Below, one piece after another: positions 1-6,756 of a stretch of DNA of 64,000 bases (position 1 is its first letter; the number at the start of each line of letters is the position of its first letter). This stretch comes from Muribaculaceae bacterium (GTDB taxonomy: Bacteria; Bacteroidota; Bacteroidia; Bacteroidales; Muribaculaceae), in assembly GCA_017557665.1 (NCBI GenBank), contig JAFYYI010000086.1:1-64000 (forward strand), read 5' to 3'. Under the pieces are notes generated by a model that saw nothing but the letters and a program-made list of their open reading frames with translations, made no database searches and was not told the origin of the DNA. Both the position numbers and the translations under genes were made by a program.

Positions 1-258
1 AGATACAAATTTGAAAGCAATTCACAACGCTTTTAGTAGTTGCAACAAGCCCGCAGGGGTTGTATTATCAAATACAAAGATACAAATTTGAAAGCAATTC
101 ACAACAACTACTTGTAGTTGTGAAAAATCGTTAAAGTTGTATTATCAAATACAAAGATACAAATTTGAAAGCAATTCACAACGGATGGACAAGAATATGA
201 AGGCATATAAGGTTGTATTATCAAATACAAAGATACAAATTTGAAAGCAATTCACAAC
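1..258 (-). CRISPR. End of a CRISPR array, probably type II-C
   Basis: Three complete 47-bp repeats (59-105, 136-182, 212-258), identical by eye, and the last 28 bases of a fourth (1-28) enclose spacers of 30, 30 and 29 bp (29-58, 106-135, 183-211). The array runs off the left edge, so its full size and any cas genes are not visible. Read on the minus strand, each repeat starts GTTGTGAATTGC and contains TATCTTTG, much like the 47-bp repeats of Cas9 systems in Bacteroides. The type and the minus orientation are inferred from that likeness. No degenerate terminal repeat is seen, and no spacer matches anything noticed elsewhere in the window. Confidence 0.93.
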
Positions 259-367
259 AAATAATTCAAAAAAAGCGATGAAATCAACAAAACTAACGAT
301 GTTACGAGCGTAATCCCTTCAAATCGTCATATTTTTTAATCACCACAAGATGAGGACATTATGTAAC

Positions 368-455
368 TTATGTTCTTCTGTCAAAGAATCATCCTGCACA
401 GCATTAGTGACAATTAGTGCAAATTAGTGGTTTCTCTCCAAAAACCGAGGCCGAA
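368..455. repeat. 88-bp direct repeat, copy 1
   Basis: Matches 558-645 at an exact offset of 190 bp, with differences mainly around the TTTCTCTCC/TTTGTGTCT segment. It includes the internal series ATTAGTGACAATTAGTGCAA and ends CGAGGCCGAA. No open reading frame or terminal inverted repeats are seen, so it is an intergenic repeat of unknown function. Confidence 0.85.
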
Positions 456-557
456 CCCACACAGAGAATAGACAAAAGCTTTTAAAATAACAAAATCTTC
501 ATACTTATTTCCCACAAAACTATTGGGTTATGTTCTTATGTCCTACCAAACTGGGAG

Positions 558-645
558 TTATGTTCTTATGTCAAAGAATCATCCTGCACAGCATTAGTGA
601 CAATTAGTGCAAATTAGTGGTTTGTGTCTAAAAAACGAGGCCGAA
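558..645. repeat. 88-bp direct repeat, copy 2
   Basis: Second copy of the repeat at 368-455. The 102 bp between the copies is unrelated AT-rich sequence. The pair could be a duplication or two insertions of the same small intergenic repeat. Confidence 0.85.
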
Positions 646-720
646 GGGTTTTTCAAAAGAGTTCCCCACAAGAAAATATGTAATTGTTTATAATTGTTTG
701 ACAAAAAAGATGTACCTTTA

Positions 721-803
721 GATAAATCAGGCTGCTGCATCGGAAATAAAAATGAAAATCTTCGTTTTTCATTTTGTATTTCTCTCAACATGCAGTAATT
801 TTG
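721..803 (+). promoter_or_regulatory. Hairpin-plus-promoter cassette before rnpB
   Basis: A hairpin formed by GAAATAAAAATGAAAA and its near-complement is followed by TTTG (773-776), a 19-bp gap and TAATTTTG (796-803), an exact fit to the Bacteroidota promoter consensus. Transcription would start at about 810, where the RNase P RNA begins. The whole segment is closely similar to 47194-47275 upstream of cdsA. Confidence 0.85.
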
Positions 804-810
804 CAGCCGC

Positions 811-1180
811 AAAAGCAGTGGAGTGGCTTGTCGCTCGCGCCACAAGAGCGCGGGAGGAAAGTCCGGGCAACATAGAGCATCGCATTTCTTAACGGGAAGC
901 TGGGGGCGACCTCAGGGTTAAGGTGACAGAAAACAACCGCCGTCATTTGACGGTAAGGGTGAAAAGGCGGGGTAAGAGCCCACCGGGCGCCACGGCGACA
1001 TGGCGTGCCGCACTACCTGCGAGTTGCAAGGTCAAGTATATCGGCATCTAAGGGTTGCTCGTCCATTGCCGAGGGGTAGACTGCTATACTGTCGTGGCAA
1101 CACGGCAGACAGATAAATGACAAGCGGCGTTTCCTACGGGTAACGACTACATAACCCGGCTTACAGCTCCACTGCTTTTT
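811..1180 (+). ncRNA. rnpB: RNase P RNA (bacterial class A)
   Basis: Catalytic RNA of ribonuclease P, which matures the 5' ends of tRNAs. The conserved block GAGGAAAGTCCGGGC is at 853-867, and the 3' conserved part ATAACCCGGCTTAC is at 1151-1164. The ends pair as helix P1: AAAAGCAGTGGAG at 811-823 with CTCCACTGCTTTT at 1167-1179. The total of about 370 nt is normal, and a T-rich run (CTTTTTTCTT) just after P1 would end transcription. The promoter is the cassette immediately upstream. Short reading frames on either strand of this stretch are incidental. Confidence 0.95.
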
Positions 1181-1368
1181 CTTTTTTCTTCCGAAATTTG
1201 GTGTGATGGCGATTACGACCATGAGATGCATGATGGGCGCTTCGCTTAAATTTTTATTAAAATTAATTATAGAATTTCATATTCGTTGGAGCAAAATTTT
1301 TATTTTAATTTTCAATTAATTTTAAGCGCGTAGCGCGACCCCTCTAACATCTAATGTGACCACATTTC

Positions 1369-2661
1369 TTAAATCTTTAAGTGCTTAAACAAATCTCCTA
1401 AAACGTAGAAGCTGCCGCCGATGAAGACTGCATCATTTGGCTTGGCGACTTTTAACGCTGCTTTATAGGCTTTGAGGGCTATGGGGTAGGAGTCGCCATT
1501 AAGTCCGTGTTTTGCACCGAGGGCTTGCAAGTCTGGAGCCTTCATCGAGCGTGCTGATTGAGCCTGCGTGAAGTAGTATATGGCATCTTTTGGCATCATG
1601 CCAAGAACGGTATCAATGTCTTTGTCGGCCGAGAAACCTAGAACCATGTGTAAATGGTCGCACTCCAATTCTCGAAGTTGCTTAGAAAGTGTTTTCCACG
1701 CACCCGCGTTATGACCTGCGTCACAAATCACAAGCGGTTCATGGCCAATTACCATCCATCTAGCCATGAATCCGGTGTATTGACACACGTGCTCAAAAGC
1801 CTCGGCAACGGCATCATTTGTGATTCTTGCACCTGCTTTTTTCAATATGGCGATGGCGTGAAGCACGGTGCTGGCGTTTTTAATTTGGTAATCACCGCAA
1901 AGTTGACATGTCACATTTCCATAATCAACTGCAGTAAGGCGCAAAGTGCTGTCGCTATTATGTGAAGCATCGGTCACAAGTGGCTCATCTTGTGCAATGA
2001 CGATTGGAGAATTGTTCTCCCGCGCTGTGTGCTCAAAGACATCGCGCACATCGGGTTCATGGGCCTCACCAATCACCACTGGCACGCCAGGCTTGATGAT
2101 TCCCGCCTTCTCGCTGGCAATCTCAGCAAGGGTGTTGCCCAAAAACTGCGTGTGGTCTATCGAGATATTAGTGATAATGCTCAATATAGGGGTGATTATG
2201 TTGCTGCTATCTAGGCGGCCGCCCAGCCCCACCTCAATCACAGCATAGTCCACTTTTTGTTTCTTGAAATATTCAAATGCCAGCGCGGTTGTCAGCTCAA
2301 AGAATGACGGTTCGCACGGCAGGTCGCTTTTGAGCCATCGTTCCACAAAGCGGCTCACGCTGCGCTTGTCAATCATCTCACCGTTGACACGGATGCGCTC
2401 GCGGAAATCCACCAGATGTGGCGACGTGAACAACCCCACGCGGTAACCGCTGGCTTGCAGCGTGGCGGCTAGAAGGTTGGCAACTGAGCCCTTGCCGTTT
2501 GTGCCCGCAATATGGATGCACTTGTAAGCGCGATGCGGATTTCCTGTCCAGTCGTCAAGTGCGATAGTTGTGCCTAATCCTGGTTTGTAGCCGCTTGCCC
2601 CTTGCCTCTCAAAAGCGGGAAGCTGATTGTAGAGATAATTGATTGTGTCTTGATAAGTCAT
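1369..2661 (-). CDS. folC: Folylpolyglutamate synthase / dihydrofolate synthase
   Basis: 430 residues, the normal FolC length. The enzyme joins glutamate to dihydropteroate or folates using ATP, in the cytoplasm. The N-terminal Mur-ligase domain carries the P-loop GTNGKGSVANLL (about residues 53-64) followed by FTSPHLVDFRERI, a FolC hallmark. IDHTQFLGNT and the KAGIIKPGVPVV segment form the ATP/Mg site. The C-terminal domain contains CDAGHNAGA. The ATG at 2661 starts MTYQDTINYLYNQLP, a typical FolC N-terminus. It is followed at 50 bp by an unrelated transporter gene oriented the same way, so folC may be the last gene of a run starting at 3838. Confidence 0.96.
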   Translation of the reverse strand: MTYQDTINYLYNQLPAFERQGASGYKPGLGTTIALDDWTGNPHRAYKCIHIAGTNGKGSVANLLAATLQASGYRVGLFTSPHLVDFRERIRVNGEMIDKRSVSRFVERWLKSDLPCEPSFFELTTALAFEYFKKQKVDYAVIEVGLGGRLDSSNIITPILSIITNISIDHTQFLGNTLAEIASEKAGIIKPGVPVVIGEAHEPDVRDVFEHTARENNSPIVIAQDEPLVTDASHNSDSTLRLTAVDYGNVTCQLCGDYQIKNASTVLHAIAILKKAGARITNDAVAEAFEHVCQYTGFMARWMVIGHEPLVICDAGHNAGAWKTLSKQLRELECDHLHMVLGFSADKDIDTVLGMMPKDAIYYFTQAQSARSMKAPDLQALGAKHGLNGDSYPIALKAYKAALKVAKPNDAVFIGGSFYVLGDLFKHLKI

Positions 2662-2711
2662 TGTTATTCAATTTTTAGTTGCGATGGCATCGCAACATAG
2701 AGAACGTTTTG

Positions 2712-3254
2712 TTAAAACAGAAAAAAGCCGGCGATTCCTGCCATAATTATAACAAAGATGGGGTGAATCTTGGTGAAATACACCGCGCAGAACGATGCCA
2801 CACACAGGGTGATGGAGATAATGTTCTCGTTAGAACCAGCGATGCCGAAGTTGTCCTTGTTCATCAGCAGCAACGCGGCACTGGCGATAAGTCCCACTAC
2901 CACAGGCCGCAAACCCATGAATGCTCCCTTGATGATGGTGCTGTCGCTGTGGCGAGAGATATAGTGGCTGGCATAGAGCGTGAGCAAGTAGGGAGGGAGC
3001 ACCACTACGAGGGTGGCGATTATTGAACCCAGCACGTTACCAGTGGAGACATAGCCGATGTAGGTCGCACTGTTGATGCCTATGGGGCCCGGTGTCATCT
3101 GAGAGATGGCGACGATGTCGGTGAACATCTGGTTGGTGATCCATCCGTTTTTCACCACCTCGTTCTGTACCAGCGAGAGCATGGCATAACCACCGCCAAA
3201 GCCAAAGAGTCCAATCTTCAGATAGGCCCATATGAGTTTCAGATAGATGCTCAT
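2712..3254 (-). CDS. Chromate transporter family protein, half-size (second subunit)
   Basis: 180-residue membrane protein of the CHR family. The N-terminal motif FGFGGGYAMLSLVQNEVV and the later MTPGPIGINSATYIGY are the family signatures, followed by several hydrophobic segments. Full-length ChrA proteins contain two such domains. Here they are separate genes: this one and the upstream 195-residue gene overlap by four bases (ATGA), which implies translational coupling and a heterodimer. Family members export chromate, but in gut anaerobes the true substrate is unknown. The start at 3254 is fixed by the overlap. Confidence 0.92.
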   Translation of the reverse strand: MSIYLKLIWAYLKIGLFGFGGGYAMLSLVQNEVVKNGWITNQMFTDIVAISQMTPGPIGINSATYIGYVSTGNVLGSIIATLVVVLPPYLLTLYASHYISRHSDSTIIKGAFMGLRPVVVGLIASAALLLMNKDNFGIAGSNENIISITLCVASFCAVYFTKIHPIFVIIMAGIAGFFLF

Positions 3255-3838
3255 TGCCCGCCCTCCTTTCGCTGCTTGAGAGTAACGTGCGTGTAATAGA
3301 TATAGCCACCAATGCCTCCAAGAATGATGTAGAGAATGGGGTTAGAGACTATCGGTAGACCCGAGTAGATAAGCGCCGCCACCGCTACAGGGATGATTAT
3401 GGTTTTCCAGTTGATTTTTGCCGCGCGGGCGGTAGTGATGACTGGTGCAATGATAAGCGCCACCACCGCTGGCCTGATGCCCTTGAAAATGCGGGTTAGG
3501 ACCTCGTTGTTTTTGATAGTCTCGGGAGTGAGGAATATGGCGATAGCAAGGATTATCACAAACGATGGCAGTATAGTGCCGAAAGCTGCCGCCATGCTGC
3601 CCTTAACGCCCTTGAGACGGTCGCCAATGACAACCGCGATGTTCACCGCAAGAATGCCTGGCATGGACTGAGCTATGGCGAGCAGGTCAAGAAACTCGTC
3701 TTTCTCAATCCACTTGTGATTATCGACAATCTCACGTTCAATAATAGAAATCATTGCCCATCCACCACCAAATGTGAATGCGCCAATCTTCATGAACGTG
3801 AGCCACAGCTGCAAGTAAATGTTTTTAATCGATGCCAT
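3251..3838 (-). CDS. Chromate transporter family protein, half-size (first subunit)
   Basis: 195-residue partner of the downstream CHR protein. It shows the matching motif FTFGGGWAMISIIEREIV, then AIAQSMPGILAVNIAVVIG and RIFKGIRPAVVALI, with about five or six membrane segments. The pair probably forms one inverted-topology anion transporter. A minus-strand -7 element (CAAAATTA, 3846-3853, read as TAATTTTG) lies so close to the ATG at 3838 that the mRNA should have almost no leader. Confidence 0.92.
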   Translation of the reverse strand: MASIKNIYLQLWLTFMKIGAFTFGGGWAMISIIEREIVDNHKWIEKDEFLDLLAIAQSMPGILAVNIAVVIGDRLKGVKGSMAAAFGTILPSFVIILAIAIFLTPETIKNNEVLTRIFKGIRPAVVALIIAPVITTARAAKINWKTIIIPVAVAALIYSGLPIVSNPILYIILGGIGGYIYYTHVTLKQRKEGGQ

Positions 3839-3845
3839 TATTGTG

Positions 3846-3853
3846 CAAAATTA
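3846..3853 (-). promoter_or_regulatory. -7 promoter element of the chromate transporter pair
   Basis: On the minus strand this reads TAATTTTG, the Bacteroidota -7 consensus, ending seven bases before the ATG. No good -33 TTTG is seen at the usual distance. Confidence 0.55.
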
Positions 3854-3876
3854 CACATTAGTTTGCAACATTGCCC

Positions 3877-3904
3877 TTGTTTTCGGAAAAAAATGTTACC
3901 TTTG
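3877..3904 (+). promoter_or_regulatory. Promoter of the phosphoethanolamine-transferase-like gene
   Basis: TACCTTTG at 3897-3904 with a TTG at about 3877. Its position decides the gene start: the upstream TTG at 3871 lies inside the promoter, leaving the ATG at 3931 as the first usable start. Confidence 0.7.
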
Positions 3905-3930
3905 CAGGTTTTTGTAAACAAGAACAACAA

Positions 3931-5628
3931 ATGAAGCGCTTAAAGCAGATATTTACTAATCAGCAATACATCTACTGGTTATTCGTGTTCATGGCGATAT
4001 TGCCCAATATCTTCATGTTCTTCACAGAGTCAACTTCGCTACTCACAAGAATTGTTCAGATAGTGTTGCCCTTGGGATTCTTTGGCTTTATGTTCACGGT
4101 GGCAAAGAAACCCGGAAAGATGTTCTGGGTGCTGTTCTGGTTTATGTTTGTGGGGGCCTTCCAGATAGTGCTGCTATGGCTCTATGGCGAGTCACCGATA
4201 GCCGTGGACATGTTCCTTAATGTGTTGACCACCAATCCTGGAGAGGCTTCTGAGCTGCTGGAAAATTTGCTTGTTGCAGTAATCTTTGTTGTCTTGGTGT
4301 ATGGCTTCGGCATTGCCATGTCGATAGTGTCGTGGCGTGCTAAGACTACGCTGAGCGAGCGCTTCCGTCGTATTCAGCGAATGTGGTCTTTGCCGGTTTT
4401 GGGAGTTGGCGCTTTGCTGATGATTATTAATGTGTTATGTGACAGGAATTTCAAGATACAAGACGACATTTTCCCTATTAATGGAACTTACAACGTTGGC
4501 ATTGCCATCAACCGCTATGCTAAACAGAGGAATTATGAAAACACCTCCAAGAATTTCACTTATAAAGCCACTAATCTGAGGCAAGATTCAGTGCCAGAAA
4601 TCTATGTCTTAGTGATAGGTGAGACATCGCGCGCAGACAACTGGAGTCTATATGGCTACAACCGTAATACTAATCCCGGCACTAGCGCATTAGATGGACT
4701 GGTCGTCTATCGTGACGCATTAACCATGTCAAACACTACACACAAAAGTGTTCCTATGCTTATGTCATGTGCCGCATGTGAGCAGTATGACAGCCTTTAC
4801 TATCGCAAGGGCATTATCACAGCCTATAAAGAGGCTGGATATCAAACGGCGTTTTACAGCAACCAACGGCGCAACCACTCGTTTATCGATGCCTTCGGTA
4901 ACGAAGCACATGAAGTGAAATTCTTGAAAGAAAATGCATCCTTCAAGGAAAACATATTTGATGATGAGTTGATTGATTGCGTGAAACAACGATTAGACAA
5001 GTATGTTGGAGGAAAATTGTTCATTGTAGTGCACATGTATGGTTCACATTTCAACTACAAAGACCGTTATCCCAAAAATGAGGCGGTTTTCACACCCGAC
5101 AATGTGATTTCGGCCGAAAGGGTGTACCGCGAGCAACTCATTAATGCCTACGACAACTCCATCGTCAATACCGACAAGGTGCTAGCCTCTATTATACGCT
5201 TGGTTGACTCTAAAGGTGTGAATAGTGCTGTCATCTTTACCAGCGACCACGGTGAGGACATCTTCGACGATGAGAGGGGACGATTCCTCCACGCCTCACC
5301 ACTGCCAACTTACTATCAGATACATGTGCCACTGCTCGTGTGGACTTCGCAAACCTATCGCAGCAACTACCCTGATGCTGTGGCGCAGTTACAGGCACAT
5401 AAAGCGATTCCAGTTTCAACAAATATGGTGGTATTCCACACACTACTCGACCTTAGCGGCATTCAATCGCCTTACAAAAAGGACTCACTATCATTGAGCA
5501 ACAAAGGTTTTAAACCGCATAAGCGCCTTTATATCAATGACCATAACGAATTCTTGCCTTTAGACAACTGTGGCCTCAAGCAACTCGACATAGACCAGTT
5601 CAAGAAGCATAACTTGCAGTTCCCATAG
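3931..5628 (+). CDS. Phosphoethanolamine transferase-like sulfatase-fold membrane enzyme
   Basis: 565 residues from the ATG at 3931, chosen because the promoter covers the upstream TTG. About five hydrophobic segments in the first ~170 residues are followed by a periplasmic alkaline-phosphatase/sulfatase-fold domain. Its VIGETSRADNWSLYGY motif supplies the metal-binding Glu and nucleophilic Thr (about residues 230-232). TNTTHKS-like (SNTTHKSVP) and TSDHGEDIFDD provide further metal ligands. This layout is that of EptA/Cpt enzymes, which move phosphoethanolamine from phosphatidylethanolamine onto lipid A or LPS core sugars. The acceptor here is not shown by sequence. The gene is monocistronic. 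Confidence 0.88.
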   Translation: MKRLKQIFTNQQYIYWLFVFMAILPNIFMFFTESTSLLTRIVQIVLPLGFFGFMFTVAKKPGKMFWVLFWFMFVGAFQIVLLWLYGESPIAVDMFLNVLTTNPGEASELLENLLVAVIFVVLVYGFGIAMSIVSWRAKTTLSERFRRIQRMWSLPVLGVGALLMIINVLCDRNFKIQDDIFPINGTYNVGIAINRYAKQRNYENTSKNFTYKATNLRQDSVPEIYVLVIGETSRADNWSLYGYNRNTNPGTSALDGLVVYRDALTMSNTTHKSVPMLMSCAACEQYDSLYYRKGIITAYKEAGYQTAFYSNQRRNHSFIDAFGNEAHEVKFLKENASFKENIFDDELIDCVKQRLDKYVGGKLFIVVHMYGSHFNYKDRYPKNEAVFTPDNVISAERVYREQLINAYDNSIVNTDKVLASIIRLVDSKGVNSAVIFTSDHGEDIFDDERGRFLHASPLPTYYQIHVPLLVWTSQTYRSNYPDAVAQLQAHKAIPVSTNMVVFHTLLDLSGIQSPYKKDSLSLSNKGFKPHKRLYINDHNEFLPLDNCGLKQLDIDQFKKHNLQFP

Positions 5629-5773
5629 TTAAAGCATAATCCCCGTCATCGATGTTCGAATCACGGTCCCCGAACTTGTTAATAACTTTTTGAAAAAAAT
5701 ATATCTATCTGAAATAATAATAGGTGGTTAAGTGCGTTATAAAGGTGTATAACTTATTAAAGAAAGGCTGCCT

Positions 5774-5935
5774 ATGCAAGAAAACTACACCGAAGAATTA
5801 AAATTTCAGACACAAGAGGAGCAAGTAGAGCGTGGGCCAAAACTCTCCACAATCAGCTTCCTCAAGCAATTTGCCAGAGCTTACACGGCAACAGGTATTG
5901 ACCAGCCAGGACTTGAAGGCTTCGTGGCAAATTAA
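5774..5935 (+). CDS. Small conserved-looking protein, 53 residues, unknown function
   Basis: ATG at 5774, TAA at 5933-5935; the product starts MQENYTEELKFQTQ and ends GIDQPGLEGFVAN. The central TISFLKQFARAY segment could form an amphipathic helix. No signal peptide or membrane segment is seen. A strong intrinsic terminator follows 50 bp later, giving the unit its own transcript end, and codon use is ordinary. I have the impression that short Bacteroidales proteins with an FLKQFAR...FVAN pattern exist, but I cannot name a family or function. Confidence 0.6.
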   Translation: MQENYTEELKFQTQEEQVERGPKLSTISFLKQFARAYTATGIDQPGLEGFVAN

Positions 5936-5986
5936 AAACAACCAAACAACTCTGGCACATCATTCCCAGAGCAGAAAAAACAAAGA

Positions 5987-6026
5987 CACCACCCAACTCG
6001 GCTGCGAGGGGTGGTGCTCATTTTTT
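5987..6026 (+). terminator. Intrinsic terminator after the 53-residue gene
   Basis: CACCACCC (5987-5994) pairs with GGGTGGTG (6009-6016), with an inner CTCG/CGAG stem, and six Ts follow at 6021-6026. Confidence 0.85.
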
Positions 6027-6056
6027 ATGCATGCTACTCCCGATTCACCTAACAGA

Positions 6057-6085
6057 AAAAAACCGCGGCTGCTGCAGCCACGGTT
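6057..6085 (-). terminator. Terminator of the L31 gene
   Basis: Read on the minus strand: GAACCGTGGCTG, loop CAG, CAGCCGCGGTT, then a T run. It lies 31 bp beyond the L31 stop. Confidence 0.85.
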
Positions 6086-6115
6086 CATTAGAACTAACTA
6101 ACCTTCTTGAAGAGA

Positions 6116-6370
6116 TTATTTCTTCTTGCGGTCGCCATAGCGGCTCAAGAACTTATCAACACGACCAGCGGTATCGACAAGCTTCTGCTTGCCGGTGAAG
6201 AATGGGTGTGATGAGCTGGTAATCTCAAGTTTTACCAGTGGATAAGTCTTGCCATCAATCTCGATAGTCTCCTTTGTGTTGACTGTGGAGCGAGTGATGA
6301 ACACCTCTTCGTTAGACATGTCCTTGAAAGCAACTTCGCGATAGTTGTCAGGATGAATACCTTGTTTCAT
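6116..6370 (-). CDS. rpmE2: 50S ribosomal protein L31 type B
   Basis: 84 residues. The N-terminus [20 protein letters not shown] and the segment [21 protein letters not shown] are typical of L31. The zinc-binding CxxC cysteines of type A L31 are absent, which marks it as type B. L31 sits at the bridge between ribosomal subunits. It has its own promoter (6439-6469), a leader of about 60 nt and its own terminator, so it is expressed alone. Confidence 0.97.
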   Translation of the reverse strand: MKQGIHPDNYREVAFKDMSNEEVFITRSTVNTKETIEIDGKTYPLVKLEITSSSHPFFTGKQKLVDTAGRVDKFLSRYGDRKKK

Positions 6371-6756
6371 TTTAAATATATATTTAATTTGTTATACAAT
6401 AACGGCGTTGGTAAGACACCTAAAATTGTAATGGCGCGCAAAGGTACAACATTTTTTCGGAATAGCAAAAAATATTTCTCAAAACTCAAGAAAAAAGGGA
6501 AAAAACATGCCTTTTCAACAACATTTTCAATAACAATCACATGCCTATTGAATGAAAAACCACAAATTTCACGAATTGCAACAAATACCTCGATCTCGCT
6601 TTTTGGACAGAAGCACAAAAGAATTATGCCCCCTCGTCTGGTTGGAATAAGAACAAAAACATTCTTGAGGGAACCAGCTCACGAGACAACTTTCACAACT
6701 TTTTTTCCACATTATTTATATATTTTGGAATTTTCTATCTACATTTGCAGTTTGAA
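6371..6756. other. Divergent promoter region between L31 and the glycosidase-like lipoprotein
   Basis: AT-rich spacer. It contains the L31 promoter on the minus strand and, at 6740-6747, a plus-strand TACATTTG just before the lipoprotein gene. Nothing else was recognised. Confidence 0.6.
6439..6469 (-). promoter_or_regulatory. L31 promoter
   Basis: On the minus strand: TTTG (6466-6469), a 19-bp gap, then TACCTTTG (6446-6439), an exact fit to the Bacteroidota promoter. Confidence 0.85.

Larger units (their letters stand above)
259..720. other. Non-coding spacer between CRISPR array and rnpB
   Basis: This AT-rich stretch has no convincing gene. It holds two copies of an 88-bp direct repeat (annotated separately) and otherwise nothing I can name. 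If the CRISPR array is transcribed leftward, the leader would lie at its left end, just after 258. Confidence 0.6.

Noticed and set aside
1013..1231. Open frame on the minus strand across the 3' half of rnpB
   Set aside because: It lies within the RNase P RNA, whose conserved blocks explain the sequence.
5651..5676. GTTCGAATC resembling a tRNA T-arm
   Set aside because: The flanking bases do not form a five-pair stem, and no acceptor, D or anticodon arm precedes it; the upstream sequence is the end of a protein gene.
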